A stretch of DNA of 5,136 nt from Geminicoccaceae bacterium (GTDB taxonomy: Bacteria > Pseudomonadota > Alphaproteobacteria > Geminicoccales > Geminicoccaceae): the NCBI GenBank assembly GCA_030824835.1, contig JAPJRA010000336.1, forward strand, positions 1 to 5,136. The letters run 5' to 3'. Positions 1-5,136 of the stretch are shown piece by piece. The notes below the pieces were generated by a model. That model was not told the origin of the DNA. It saw nothing but the letters and a program-made list of their open reading frames with translations, and did not search any database. The translations under genes and the position numbers were made by a program. Numbering within the stretch: the stretch's first letter is position 1; each line of letters starts with the position of its first letter.

Positions 1-205
1 GTTATGCTCCGATGGTGCACCCTAACGGTGAATGCATCGGTGGCCAACCACACCTGTGGGAGCGCGGCTCAGCGTTCCAATGTGTCCATCCACGTCACAC
101 TGTGGCTGTACCGTTACCCAAGGGCCACGTGCCCATCTGCCCGCACCCTGGACAGCTGCCTCCAACACGGGCAATTCTTGATGCTATCTACCTGGAGGAA
201 TGGAC
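1..205. other. Region without a convincing gene upstream of the entericidin-like gene
   Basis: No reading frame here has a family signature, and the open frames that cross it run out of phase into the lipoprotein gene that follows. Base composition is lower in GC than the operon to the right, about 58% in the first 120 bases by my count, which fits non-coding DNA. It contains an imperfect palindrome around a CACGTG core (123-134). I found no good -35/-10 pair and no alphaproteobacterial EcfG-type GGAAC/CGTT pair on the + strand. The promoter of the following gene should be here, but I cannot place it. Confidence 0.5.
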
Positions 206-373
206 ATGCGTGGCTTCGCACGGCTGTTGGTGTTGACGATGGTGCTCGGCGGGTTCGCGGTTTCCCTGGCGGCCTGCGGCGATACGTGGCGTGGCGTCAA
301 GGAGGATACGGGCGAGAATCTGGAAAAGACGGGTAAGACGATCGAGAAGGCGGGCGAGGCCGTTACGCCTTAG
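206..373 (+). CDS. Entericidin A/B-family small lipoprotein
   Basis: This gene encodes a 55-residue protein. The N-terminus MRGFAR is followed by a hydrophobic stretch (residues 7-21) and a lipobox, Leu-Ala-Ala-Cys, with the lipidated cysteine at residue 24. The mature part is about 32 residues, rich in Gly, Lys, Glu and Thr, with the spaced G..K.D.G....TG..I..AG pattern of entericidins. The length matches the family, which is usually 40-55 residues. A strong ribosome site GGAGGA (194-199) lies six bases before the ATG and fixes the start. Entericidins are small envelope lipoproteins; in E. coli EcnA and EcnB are described as an antidote/toxin pair tied to stationary-phase lysis. In many proteobacteria a single copy occurs, and its role is unclear. 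Only one copy is seen here, so a toxin/antidote pair is not supported. It is followed by another stress-type membrane gene 63 bases downstream. Confidence 0.85.
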   Translation: MRGFARLLVLTMVLGGFAVSLAACGDTWRGVKEDTGENLEKTGKTIEKAGEAVTP

Positions 374-436
374 GTCGACGAGCGGGCGGAGCTGGCCTCA
401 GCGACGGCCCGTCTCTACGCAAGGGGAAGCGACCTC

Positions 437-679
437 ATGAACGTCCTGTTCTGGCTGATCATCGGTGCCATCGCTGGTTGGATTGCGGGCAATGTTATGC
501 GTGGCGGCGGCTTCGGCCTGCTCGGCAACATCGTCGTCGGCATCGTCGGTGCGCTGGTCGGGGGTTGGGTGTTCGGCCTGCTCGGCATCGCCGCGGGCGG
601 TACATTGGGCTCGTTGATCACCGCTGTCGTTGGCGCCTGCGTGCTGTTGTTCATCGTTAGTCTCGTCAAGCGCGTCTGA
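437..679 (+). CDS. GlsB/YeaQ/YmgE-family stress-response membrane protein
   Basis: The product is an 80-residue, very hydrophobic, glycine-rich protein with three predicted membrane segments, at roughly residues 3-20, 27-48 and 53-76, ending in a short basic tail (VKRV). The opening pattern W-L-I-I-G-A-I-A-G-W-I-A-G, a short GGGFG loop and then the G-N-I-V-V-G-I-V-G-A segment are typical of the transglycosylase-associated (Transgly_assoc) family, as is the length of about 80 residues. Members sit in the inner membrane and are often induced by general stress. Their biochemical role is not established, and the family name does not show transglycosylase activity. A purine-rich ribosome site AAGGGGAAG (421-429) lies just before the ATG. 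The gene is 63 bases after the entericidin-like gene in the same direction, so the two may be co-transcribed. It is separated from the next operon by nearly 200 bases with a hairpin. Confidence 0.88.
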   Translation: MNVLFWLIIGAIAGWIAGNVMRGGGFGLLGNIVVGIVGALVGGWVFGLLGIAAGGTLGSLITAVVGACVLLFIVSLVKRV

Positions 680-711
680 ATCCCCCGTCCAAGTCCATCC
701 TGGTTCGTGCG

Positions 712-761
712 GGTCGCGCCGGTGTCGCGACGGCTGCGCCGTCGGTGGGCACGGCGCGGCC
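712..761 (+). terminator. Nested GC-rich hairpin, possible terminator without a U-tract
   Basis: An outer stem pairs 712-721 with 752-761, ten pairs including one G-T wobble. Inside it a second perfect stem pairs CGACGGC (728-734) with GCCGTCG (738-744) around a TGC loop. It begins 33 bases after the stop of the GlsB-like gene. No run of T follows, so it is not a classical intrinsic terminator. It could still end transcription with help from Rho or protect the 3' end of the upstream message. Confidence 0.4.
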
Positions 762-792
762 GATACGCCTAGGCAGTTCAAAGCTTAACTCC

Positions 793-798
793 TATTAT
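793..798 (+). promoter_or_regulatory. Candidate -10 box (TATTAT) for the FHA-protease operon
   Basis: TATTAT stands out in a short AT-rich island (roughly 776-805) between GC-rich stretches. It would start transcription near 805 and give a leader of about 70 bases before the preferred GTG at 876. No good TTGACA-like -35 is found at the usual spacing, so the assignment rests on composition and position. Confidence 0.3.
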
Positions 799-842
799 AC
801 CTTATGCGGCCGTAGGTGTGCGCCGGTGCGACGCGCGTTCTA

Positions 843-856
843 TTTTCAATTGAGAA
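843..856. promoter_or_regulatory. AT-rich palindrome in the leader, possible operator
   Basis: The core TCAATTGA (846-853) is a perfect palindrome. It extends to TTTTCAATTGAGAA with one T-G mismatch pair. It lies between the candidate -10 box and the preferred start codon, in unusually AT-rich sequence for this genome. That position would suit a repressor site, but I do not recognise the factor. Confidence 0.25.
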
Positions 857-862
857 TGACGC

Positions 863-866
863 AGGA
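863..866 (+). promoter_or_regulatory. Ribosome binding site supporting the start at 876
   Basis: AGGA lies nine bases before the GTG at 876. The upstream in-frame GTG at 816 would add 20 residues read from AT-rich codons (CTA, TTT, TCA, ATT) unlike the rest of the gene, and it would overlap the palindrome. This site favours the shorter protein. Confidence 0.45.
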
Positions 867-875
867 TATGCAACC

Positions 876-2648
876 GTGGCGAAGATAGTCGTTCGGCATG
901 TGTCCGGCAGCAAGCAAAACCAGATCGAGCAATTTGAGCTCGACGCCTTCAGCCAGCTGTCGATCGGCCGAGATCCGGGTTCCAACGTCGTCTACGACGC
1001 CATCAAGGATGACTTGGTCAGCCGACGTCACGCCCTCATCGAGGTCGCGCGCGAGCCCAAGCTCGCCTTCGTCATCACCGACCGTGGCAGCGCCAACGGC
1101 ACGTTCCTCAACGGCAGACGTCTTACCGGCCCGACCGAGATCGGCCTCGGCGATCGGGTAACGCTCGGGCAGGACGGGCCGGGCTTCGTGCTCGACCTCG
1201 AGCCGCGGCCGGTGCCGTCGACCCGCCTGATGATGCAGGGCAGTACGCACAGTCCGGCGCACGTCGTCATCCAGCCGCCTGAAGGAGCGCCGCCGGCGAA
1301 GGCCGGCATCGGGCACGCGACCTTCGAGCGCAAGATCGAGGAGAGGCTGGGAGAGGAAAGGCGTCGCTCGGGCCGGCTCGGCGCCTACGCGCTGGCTGTG
1401 GGCGTCTTGGTGCTCCTCATCGCAGGGTTCGGCGTCTATCAGCTCAACCGTCAAGCGGAGCTCAGTGTCACGGCTGCGCTCGAGGATACCCGGCAGGGCC
1501 TCGCAGCGACCCAGGCACAGCTGAGCGAGGCGGACCAGAAGCTGGCCGAGACGCAGCAGGCGCTGCTCCGCAAGGCAGGCCGCTATTCCCGGCAGGAGAT
1601 CGCGGCGAGGGCGGCCGAATCGACGGTGTTCATCGAGACCACCTGGCGGCTCTACGATCGGGCCAGCGGCAGGCCCCTGTTTCACCGCTGCCGAACCGTC
1701 GGCGATGCGTGCCTACCCTTGTTCGTCCGGCTCAGCGACGGCAGCCTCGAGCGCTGGCTGACCATCGACGACGAGGACAAGAGCAACCGCCCGATCACCA
1801 GCACGGGGCGCGGCAGCGGTTTCGTGGTGTCCAAGGATGGGTTCATCCTGACCAACAAGCACGTTGCCAGCGGCTGGCTGGTCGCATCGGGCGCGGGAGC
1901 CTTCGATGTCGACGCTGCGCGGTCGCTGGTCGTGTCCTACGGCGATGGCTGGTCCAGCGCTCGCGCCGCCAGCCCCGGTGAGCGCGACCAGATCGTCAAG
2001 CTTCGCCGCAACTGGGTGCCGATCGACGGCGCGCCGCTCTTCCGGGCGACCCGGGCGGAGCTGGCGCCGGGCAATCCGCCTCTGTTCGAAGGGCGCGCCG
2101 ACATTCTGGAGGTCCGTTTTGCCGGCACCAGCGGTGCCATCGTCGCCCGCTTCATCCGGGCTTCCAACGAGGCTGACGTGGCCCTGATCAAGATCGACGT
2201 CCCGCAGGCCCTGCGCCCGCTCGAGCTTGCCGCCGACGACTACCTGCCGCCACTGGGCGAGCCCATTACCGTGATCGGCTATCCGGCGGCCTCCGACCAG
2301 ACGATCAGCGTGCAGGAGTCCAACCAGGGCGGGGTGACACAGACGGCGATGGAGCTGATCCCCGAGCCCACGGTCGCCGACGGGGTCCTGTCCCGCATCG
2401 GCACGACGTCGGGCGCCCTGGCAAGCAATCCGGGCGTCACCACTTATGGTAGGCTCGGCGATGTCTACCAGCTCTCGGCCACCGCCATCGGTCCCGGCAG
2501 CAGTGGCGGGCCGGTCTTGTCGTCGTCTGGGAAGGTGATCGGGCTGCTCACCTATCTGGTCTCGGGCGGGCATGGCGAGCGCATCAGCTATGCGGTGCCG
2601 ATCAAGTACGGGAACAGGATCATGAATCTCACCCGGATCACCCAATAG
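876..2648 (+). CDS. Membrane-anchored FHA domain / trypsin-like serine protease fusion
   Basis: The protein has 590 residues from the preferred GTG at 876; an in-frame GTG at 816 would make it 610. Residues about 1-110 form an FHA domain, which binds phosphothreonine peptides. Its conserved positions are visible: Gly31-Arg32 (GRDPGSN), Ser49 and His52 (SRRH), and Asn74-Gly75. A linker ends in a charged, Arg-rich stretch, then one membrane helix (about 169-188) and a coiled coil (about 193-232). The C-terminal half is an S1/HtrA-like protease with His329 (TNKHV), Asp434 (EADVALIKID) and Ser543 (GPGSSGGPV). No PDZ domain follows. Positive charges before the helix place FHA in the cytoplasm and the protease in the periplasm. 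The His-Asp interval is about 105 residues, far longer than the roughly 30 in HtrA. A Cys272/Cys279 pair could form a disulfide. The gene leads a phosphatase and kinase operon, so I infer that phosphorylation controls the protease. Substrates are unknown. Confidence 0.9.
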   Translation: MAKIVVRHVSGSKQNQIEQFELDAFSQLSIGRDPGSNVVYDAIKDDLVSRRHALIEVAREPKLAFVITDRGSANGTFLNGRRLTGPTEIGLGDRVTLGQDGPGFVLDLEPRPVPSTRLMMQGSTHSPAHVVIQPPEGAPPAKAGIGHATFERKIEERLGEERRRSGRLGAYALAVGVLVLLIAGFGVYQLNRQAELSVTAALEDTRQGLAATQAQLSEADQKLAETQQALLRKAGRYSRQEIAARAAESTVFIETTWRLYDRASGRPLFHRCRTVGDACLPLFVRLSDGSLERWLTIDDEDKSNRPITSTGRGSGFVVSKDGFILTNKHVASGWLVASGAGAFDVDAARSLVVSYGDGWSSARAASPGERDQIVKLRRNWVPIDGAPLFRATRAELAPGNPPLFEGRADILEVRFAGTSGAIVARFIRASNEADVALIKIDVPQALRPLELAADDYLPPLGEPITVIGYPAASDQTISVQESNQGGVTQTAMELIPEPTVADGVLSRIGTTSGALASNPGVTTYGRLGDVYQLSATAIGPGSSGGPVLSSSGKVIGLLTYLVSGGHGERISYAVPIKYGNRIMNLTRITQ

Positions 2649-2658
2649 GGCCCTGCTG

Positions 2659-3549
2659 GTGGTTGATGTGGCGATGCACCTCGAGCCAACCCCGCGTCCG
2701 AACGGCCGATCCGGCCATTTCGGCGCCGCGCTTGGCGCTGTTCGACTCGAGGGAGCGATGCTCAGCGACCGCGGCCACGTGCGCAGCGACAACGAGGACT
2801 GTGCGGCCTTCGTGTTGCCCCGGCCGGGCGATGTCGACGACCGGCGGCCGGCCGTGGCGATCATCGCCGACGGCATGGGCGGCCATGCCGCCGGTGAGGT
2901 GGCCAGCCGCATCGCCTGCGAGACGATGCTGCGACGCGCGCTGCAGGGTGGTGCCGCACCTCCGGTCTTGCTGCGGGAAGCCGTCGAGCAGGCCAATGCT
3001 GCCATCCTGGAAAAGGCCAGCCGCGAGGCCGATCTCGCGGGCATGGGCACGACGGTCACCGCTCTCCTGCTGGCGGACAACCGCGTCTTCGTGGCGCATG
3101 TGGGGGACAGCCGCCTCTATATCCTGCGGGATCGGCGCCTGCATTGCCTCAGCCGGGACCATACGTTGGTGGCGGAGATGGTGCGCTGCGGCCAGCTCTC
3201 CCATGAAGCCGCCCGGACGCATCCGGACCGCAACATCATCTACAAGGCCCTGGGCACGGACCCACACTTGGAGCCGGCGGTGGGCGGGCGCGGCCTGCCG
3301 GTCAGACCGGGGGACCGCCTGCTGCTGTGCTCCGACGGCCTCACCGACCTGATCACCGACGACGTCATCGCCCGCGAGCTATGGGCGCATGACCCGCCCG
3401 ATGCCTGCCGGGTGCTGGTGCAGCTGGCGCTCGATGCCGGCGGTCATGACAACATCACCGTGGGTGTGTTTCGTGTCGTCGACGCCGTGACCTGTGAGCG
3501 GCGGCTGGCACCGGATACGCGTATACCGGCGGCGAGGAGCAGGGCATGA
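2659..3549 (+). CDS. PP2C-family Ser/Thr protein phosphatase
   Basis: This 296-residue protein carries the PP2C (PPM) motifs in order: SDRGHVRSDNED (metal-binding Asp47), ADGMGGHAAGE (Asp71), GMGTTVTALLL (about 128-138), AHVGDSRLYILRD (about 146-158), SRDHTLV, KALGTDP, LLLCSDGLTDL (Asp226) and GGHDNITVGV (Asp264). The conserved acidic ligands of the two-metal centre are all present, so it should be active. It has no membrane segment and is cytoplasmic. The likely role is to remove phosphate from Ser/Thr residues added by the kinase encoded next, and perhaps from proteins read by the FHA domain. The start is uncertain: GTG 2659 has AGGG eight bases upstream, while GTG 2668 and ATG 2674 are also in frame. 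The first 30 or so residues lie before the catalytic domain and are not family-typical. The gene begins 10 bases after the protease gene and ends overlapping the kinase start. Confidence 0.93.
   Translation: MVDVAMHLEPTPRPNGRSGHFGAALGAVRLEGAMLSDRGHVRSDNEDCAAFVLPRPGDVDDRRPAVAIIADGMGGHAAGEVASRIACETMLRRALQGGAAPPVLLREAVEQANAAILEKASREADLAGMGTTVTALLLADNRVFVAHVGDSRLYILRDRRLHCLSRDHTLVAEMVRCGQLSHEAARTHPDRNIIYKALGTDPHLEPAVGGRGLPVRPGDRLLLCSDGLTDLITDDVIARELWAHDPPDACRVLVQLALDAGGHDNITVGVFRVVDAVTCERRLAPDTRIPAARSRA
3534..3539 (+). promoter_or_regulatory. Ribosome binding site for the kinase, inside the phosphatase gene
   Basis: GAGGAG lies six bases before the kinase ATG and within the last codons of the phosphatase. 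With the ATGA overlap it points to translational coupling of the two enzymes. Confidence 0.6.
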
Positions 3550-5012
3550 TCGGCCGCCGGATCGGGCATTGCGATGTGCTGAGCCGCCTGGGCGAGGGCG
3601 GCATGGGGCAGGTGTTCGCGGGCATCGACCGCTCGCTGGACAGGCCGGTGGCGATCAAGGCCCTGCGCCCCGAGCTCAGCCGCGACCCCGCCTTCGCCGC
3701 CCGGTTTCGCGCCGAAGCTGGCGCGCTGGCCAGGCTCAGCCATCCTAACGTCGCGCACATCTACAGCCTGGAGCAGTCGGGCAGCCAGCAGTTCATGATC
3801 CTGGAGCTCGTCCGCGGGCTCACGTTGCAGGACCTGCTGGCGCGCCATGGGCCGCTCGACGGGACTGGGGCGCTGGCACTGGCGGCGCAGGCGGTGGCCG
3901 GTCTGGCGGCGGCGCACGCGCAGGGCATCGTCCACCGCGACCTCAAGCCGGCCAACCTGATGGTCACCGGCGACGGGCTGCTGAAGCTGATGGATTTCGG
4001 CATCGCCCGCGTGGGCGGTGCGGAGCGCCTGACCCGGCACGGGCACATGATCGGCACGCTGGCCTTCATGGCACCGGAGCAGATTCGCGGCGCCTCCGGC
4101 GACGTCCGCAGCGACCTCTACAGCCTCGGCCTCGTGCTCTACGAGATGCTGGCCGGCCGCTCGCCGTTCGCGGCGACGAGCGACTACGAGTTCCTGGACG
4201 CCCAGGTCAATCAGCTGCCCATCCCGTTGCGGAGCTTGGTCCCCGCGCTGAGCGACCGCTTCAACGACGCCATCATGCGCTGCCTGGCCAAGGAGCCGGA
4301 ACATCGCTTCACCAGCGTTGAGGAGTTCGGCCGCGCTGCCGGCACGCAGACGCTCGCCGCGACCGCCCAGGAGATCTTACGGGAGCGGATCGGTGCCGTG
4401 GTGAGCCAGCCGGTGGCACCGGCGCTGGCGACACGCGCCGCCCCCCGACCGGTGCCGGTCGTGCCGCGTCGGGCACCGACCGTGCTGGTACCGCTGGGCT
4501 CGGCCACCGCACGACCCATTCGCAGCGCGGTACCGGCGCGTGGGCGGCCGGGCGGCGGCTGGGGATACGCCGCGCTCGGCACGGTCGTCACCATCCTTGG
4601 CCTGTCGGCCGGGTACGTCCTGAATCGGCCATCGCTGCCGCCGGTGGAATCCTCGGTGCCGATCATGACCTCCAGCGCGGCCGCACCGGCCCAGCCCTCA
4701 CCGACAGTCGAGGAGCTGATTCGTCTCGAGGCGCCGGAGTCGTATCGATGGCACGACCCGGTCGGCACCGTGGATGTCGGCCCGCTCGAGCCGCCCATGC
4801 CTTGGGCCGCCGTGCCGGTCGCCTCCAGGCCGGAGCTGCCGGCCCGCATGGACAGGCCCGCGCAGCCGTCACCGGTGGCGAGGCAGTCCACACACCGCGC
4901 GAGTGCACGGCCGACGGCCGGCTCGGCGGTGCCGTCAAGTCCCGAGGCGGCGTCGCCGGCCGTGGTCGGAAGCGGCAACGACGTGGGGTCCGGGTGGCTC
5001 ATCCGCGACTGA
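3546..5012 (+). CDS. Hanks-type Ser/Thr protein kinase with one membrane helix and a periplasmic Pro/Ala-rich tail
   Basis: The product has 488 residues. The N-terminal kinase domain (about 6-265) shows every key element: the glycine loop GEGGMG (16-21), Lys38 in VAIK, Glu57 of helix C, the catalytic HRDLKPAN (Asp132, Asn137), DFG (150-152), the APE motif (176-178), SDLYSLG (Asp190) and a late Arg254. Thr163 and Thr171 in the activation segment are candidate phosphorylation sites. A Pro/Ala/Arg-rich linker leads to a single membrane helix (about 340-358), then about 130 residues outside. The tail lacks PASTA repeats or another sensor domain I recognise. It is low-complexity except for a central acidic, Trp-containing stretch (about 387-425) and a Gly-rich end, GSGWLIRD. 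Overall layout is that of PknB-type receptor kinases. The start overlaps the phosphatase stop by four bases. The partner phosphatase and FHA protein are in the same operon, making the FHA protein a likely substrate or binder. Confidence 0.93.
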   Translation: MIGRRIGHCDVLSRLGEGGMGQVFAGIDRSLDRPVAIKALRPELSRDPAFAARFRAEAGALARLSHPNVAHIYSLEQSGSQQFMILELVRGLTLQDLLARHGPLDGTGALALAAQAVAGLAAAHAQGIVHRDLKPANLMVTGDGLLKLMDFGIARVGGAERLTRHGHMIGTLAFMAPEQIRGASGDVRSDLYSLGLVLYEMLAGRSPFAATSDYEFLDAQVNQLPIPLRSLVPALSDRFNDAIMRCLAKEPEHRFTSVEEFGRAAGTQTLAATAQEILRERIGAVVSQPVAPALATRAAPRPVPVVPRRAPTVLVPLGSATARPIRSAVPARGRPGGGWGYAALGTVVTILGLSAGYVLNRPSLPPVESSVPIMTSSAAAPAQPSPTVEELIRLEAPESYRWHDPVGTVDVGPLEPPMPWAAVPVASRPELPARMDRPAQPSPVARQSTHRASARPTAGSAVPSSPEAASPAVVGSGNDVGSGWLIRD

Positions 5013-5136
5013 TCGTCCTCGTCCTGATGCTGGTCGCGACGGCTCCCCTGGACGGTTGGGGCCAGGCTGCCGGCTTCGGCGGCCGCGCACGGCTCGACCC
5101 TGTCTTCGAGGACCTGCTCCGCTCCGGTGCCGGGCG
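4994..5136 (+). CDS. 5' end of a gene for an exported protein of unknown function (cut by window edge)
   Basis: An open frame begins at GTG 4994, overlaps the kinase end by 19 bases and runs off the window after 47 codons. It starts MAHPR, then a hydrophobic core (LIVLVLMLVATAP) and a polar region with a plausible signal peptidase site near GWGQAA. After that come GFGGRARLDP and an acidic/leucine segment. This is a clear Sec-type signal peptide with no lipobox, so the product is probably periplasmic or secreted. A GGGG run (4985-4988) could serve as the ribosome site. ATG 5027 is also in frame, but starting there would lose most of the signal peptide. Function is not recognisable from the visible part. 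Its overlap with the kinase gene indicates co-translation and a role tied to the operon. Confidence 0.65.
   Translation, partial: MAHPRLIVLVLMLVATAPLDGWGQAAGFGGRARLDPVFEDLLRSGAG

Noticed and set aside
74..80. GGAAC on the - strand as an EcfG-type -35 element
   Set aside because: No matching CGTT-type -10 element is found at the usual spacing, and no gene in this window reads leftward from it.
4..336. Open frame of 110 codons on the + strand at the left edge
   Set aside because: It overlaps the entericidin-like gene out of frame, has an irregular composition with many Cys, Trp and His, and no ribosome site is visible before its ATG.
383..411. Short stem CGGGC/GCCCG between the two small genes
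   Set aside because: It has only five pairs around a 19-base loop and no T-run, which is expected by chance at this GC content.
846..1685. Open frame of 279 codons on the - strand opposite the FHA domain
   Set aside because: It is rich in Arg, Ala, Asp and Leu without domain motifs and is the mirror of well-conserved FHA codons. It is a shadow frame.
1713..3080. Long open frame of 455 codons on the - strand across the protease/phosphatase junction
   Set aside because: It lies opposite two genes with full catalytic motifs, has no recognisable domain, and crosses their boundary. High GC content makes stops rare on the opposite strand, which explains it.
3444..4304. Open frame of 286 codons on the - strand opposite the kinase domain
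   Set aside because: It has no family signature and sits opposite the intact kinase motifs. It is a GC-driven shadow frame.
876..5012. Type VI secretion post-translational regulation module (PpkA/PppA/Fha)
   Set aside because: The kinase, phosphatase and FHA trio fits in part, but the FHA protein is fused to a protease and no tss structural gene is in the window. It remains possible only if flanking sequence shows such genes.

Overview
The window is high-GC DNA, with many codons ending in G or C, GTG starts and tightly packed genes. An entericidin-type lipoprotein sits next to a GlsB/YeaQ-type membrane protein, and an FHA domain is fused to a trypsin-like protease. Together these suggest an alphaproteobacterium, possibly Rhodospirillales-like. 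That placement is inference from gene style only. All supported genes are on the + strand. No tRNA, rRNA, CRISPR array, insertion sequence or integrase was seen.

Left part (1-815). About 200 bases without a convincing gene precede a small entericidin-like lipoprotein gene (206-373). A short gap leads to a GlsB/YeaQ/YmgE-family stress membrane protein (437-679). The following gap carries a nested GC-rich hairpin (712-761) and then an AT-rich island. The island contains a TATTAT box and an AT-rich palindrome, and it probably marks the start of a new transcription unit.

Right part (876-5136). Four closely packed genes look like one operon: (i) a membrane protein with a cytoplasmic FHA phosphothreonine-binding domain, one transmembrane helix, a coiled coil and an exported trypsin-like serine protease domain; (ii) a PP2C-type Ser/Thr phosphatase; (iii) a Hanks-type Ser/Thr kinase with one transmembrane helix and a Pro/Ala-rich periplasmic tail; (iv) the 5' end of a gene for a protein with a signal peptide, cut by the window edge. 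The phosphatase and kinase genes overlap by four bases (ATGA). The kinase and the fourth gene overlap by 19 bases.

How they may work together (inference). The kinase writes and the phosphatase erases threonine/serine phosphorylation. The FHA domain reads it in the cytoplasm and could pass the signal across the membrane to the periplasmic protease. The kinase tail and the exported fourth protein are both on the outer side and could be sensor, ligand, regulator or substrate. No type VI secretion structural genes are visible, although kinase/phosphatase/FHA sets are known from such loci. This phospho-controlled envelope protease cassette is the most interesting content of the window.
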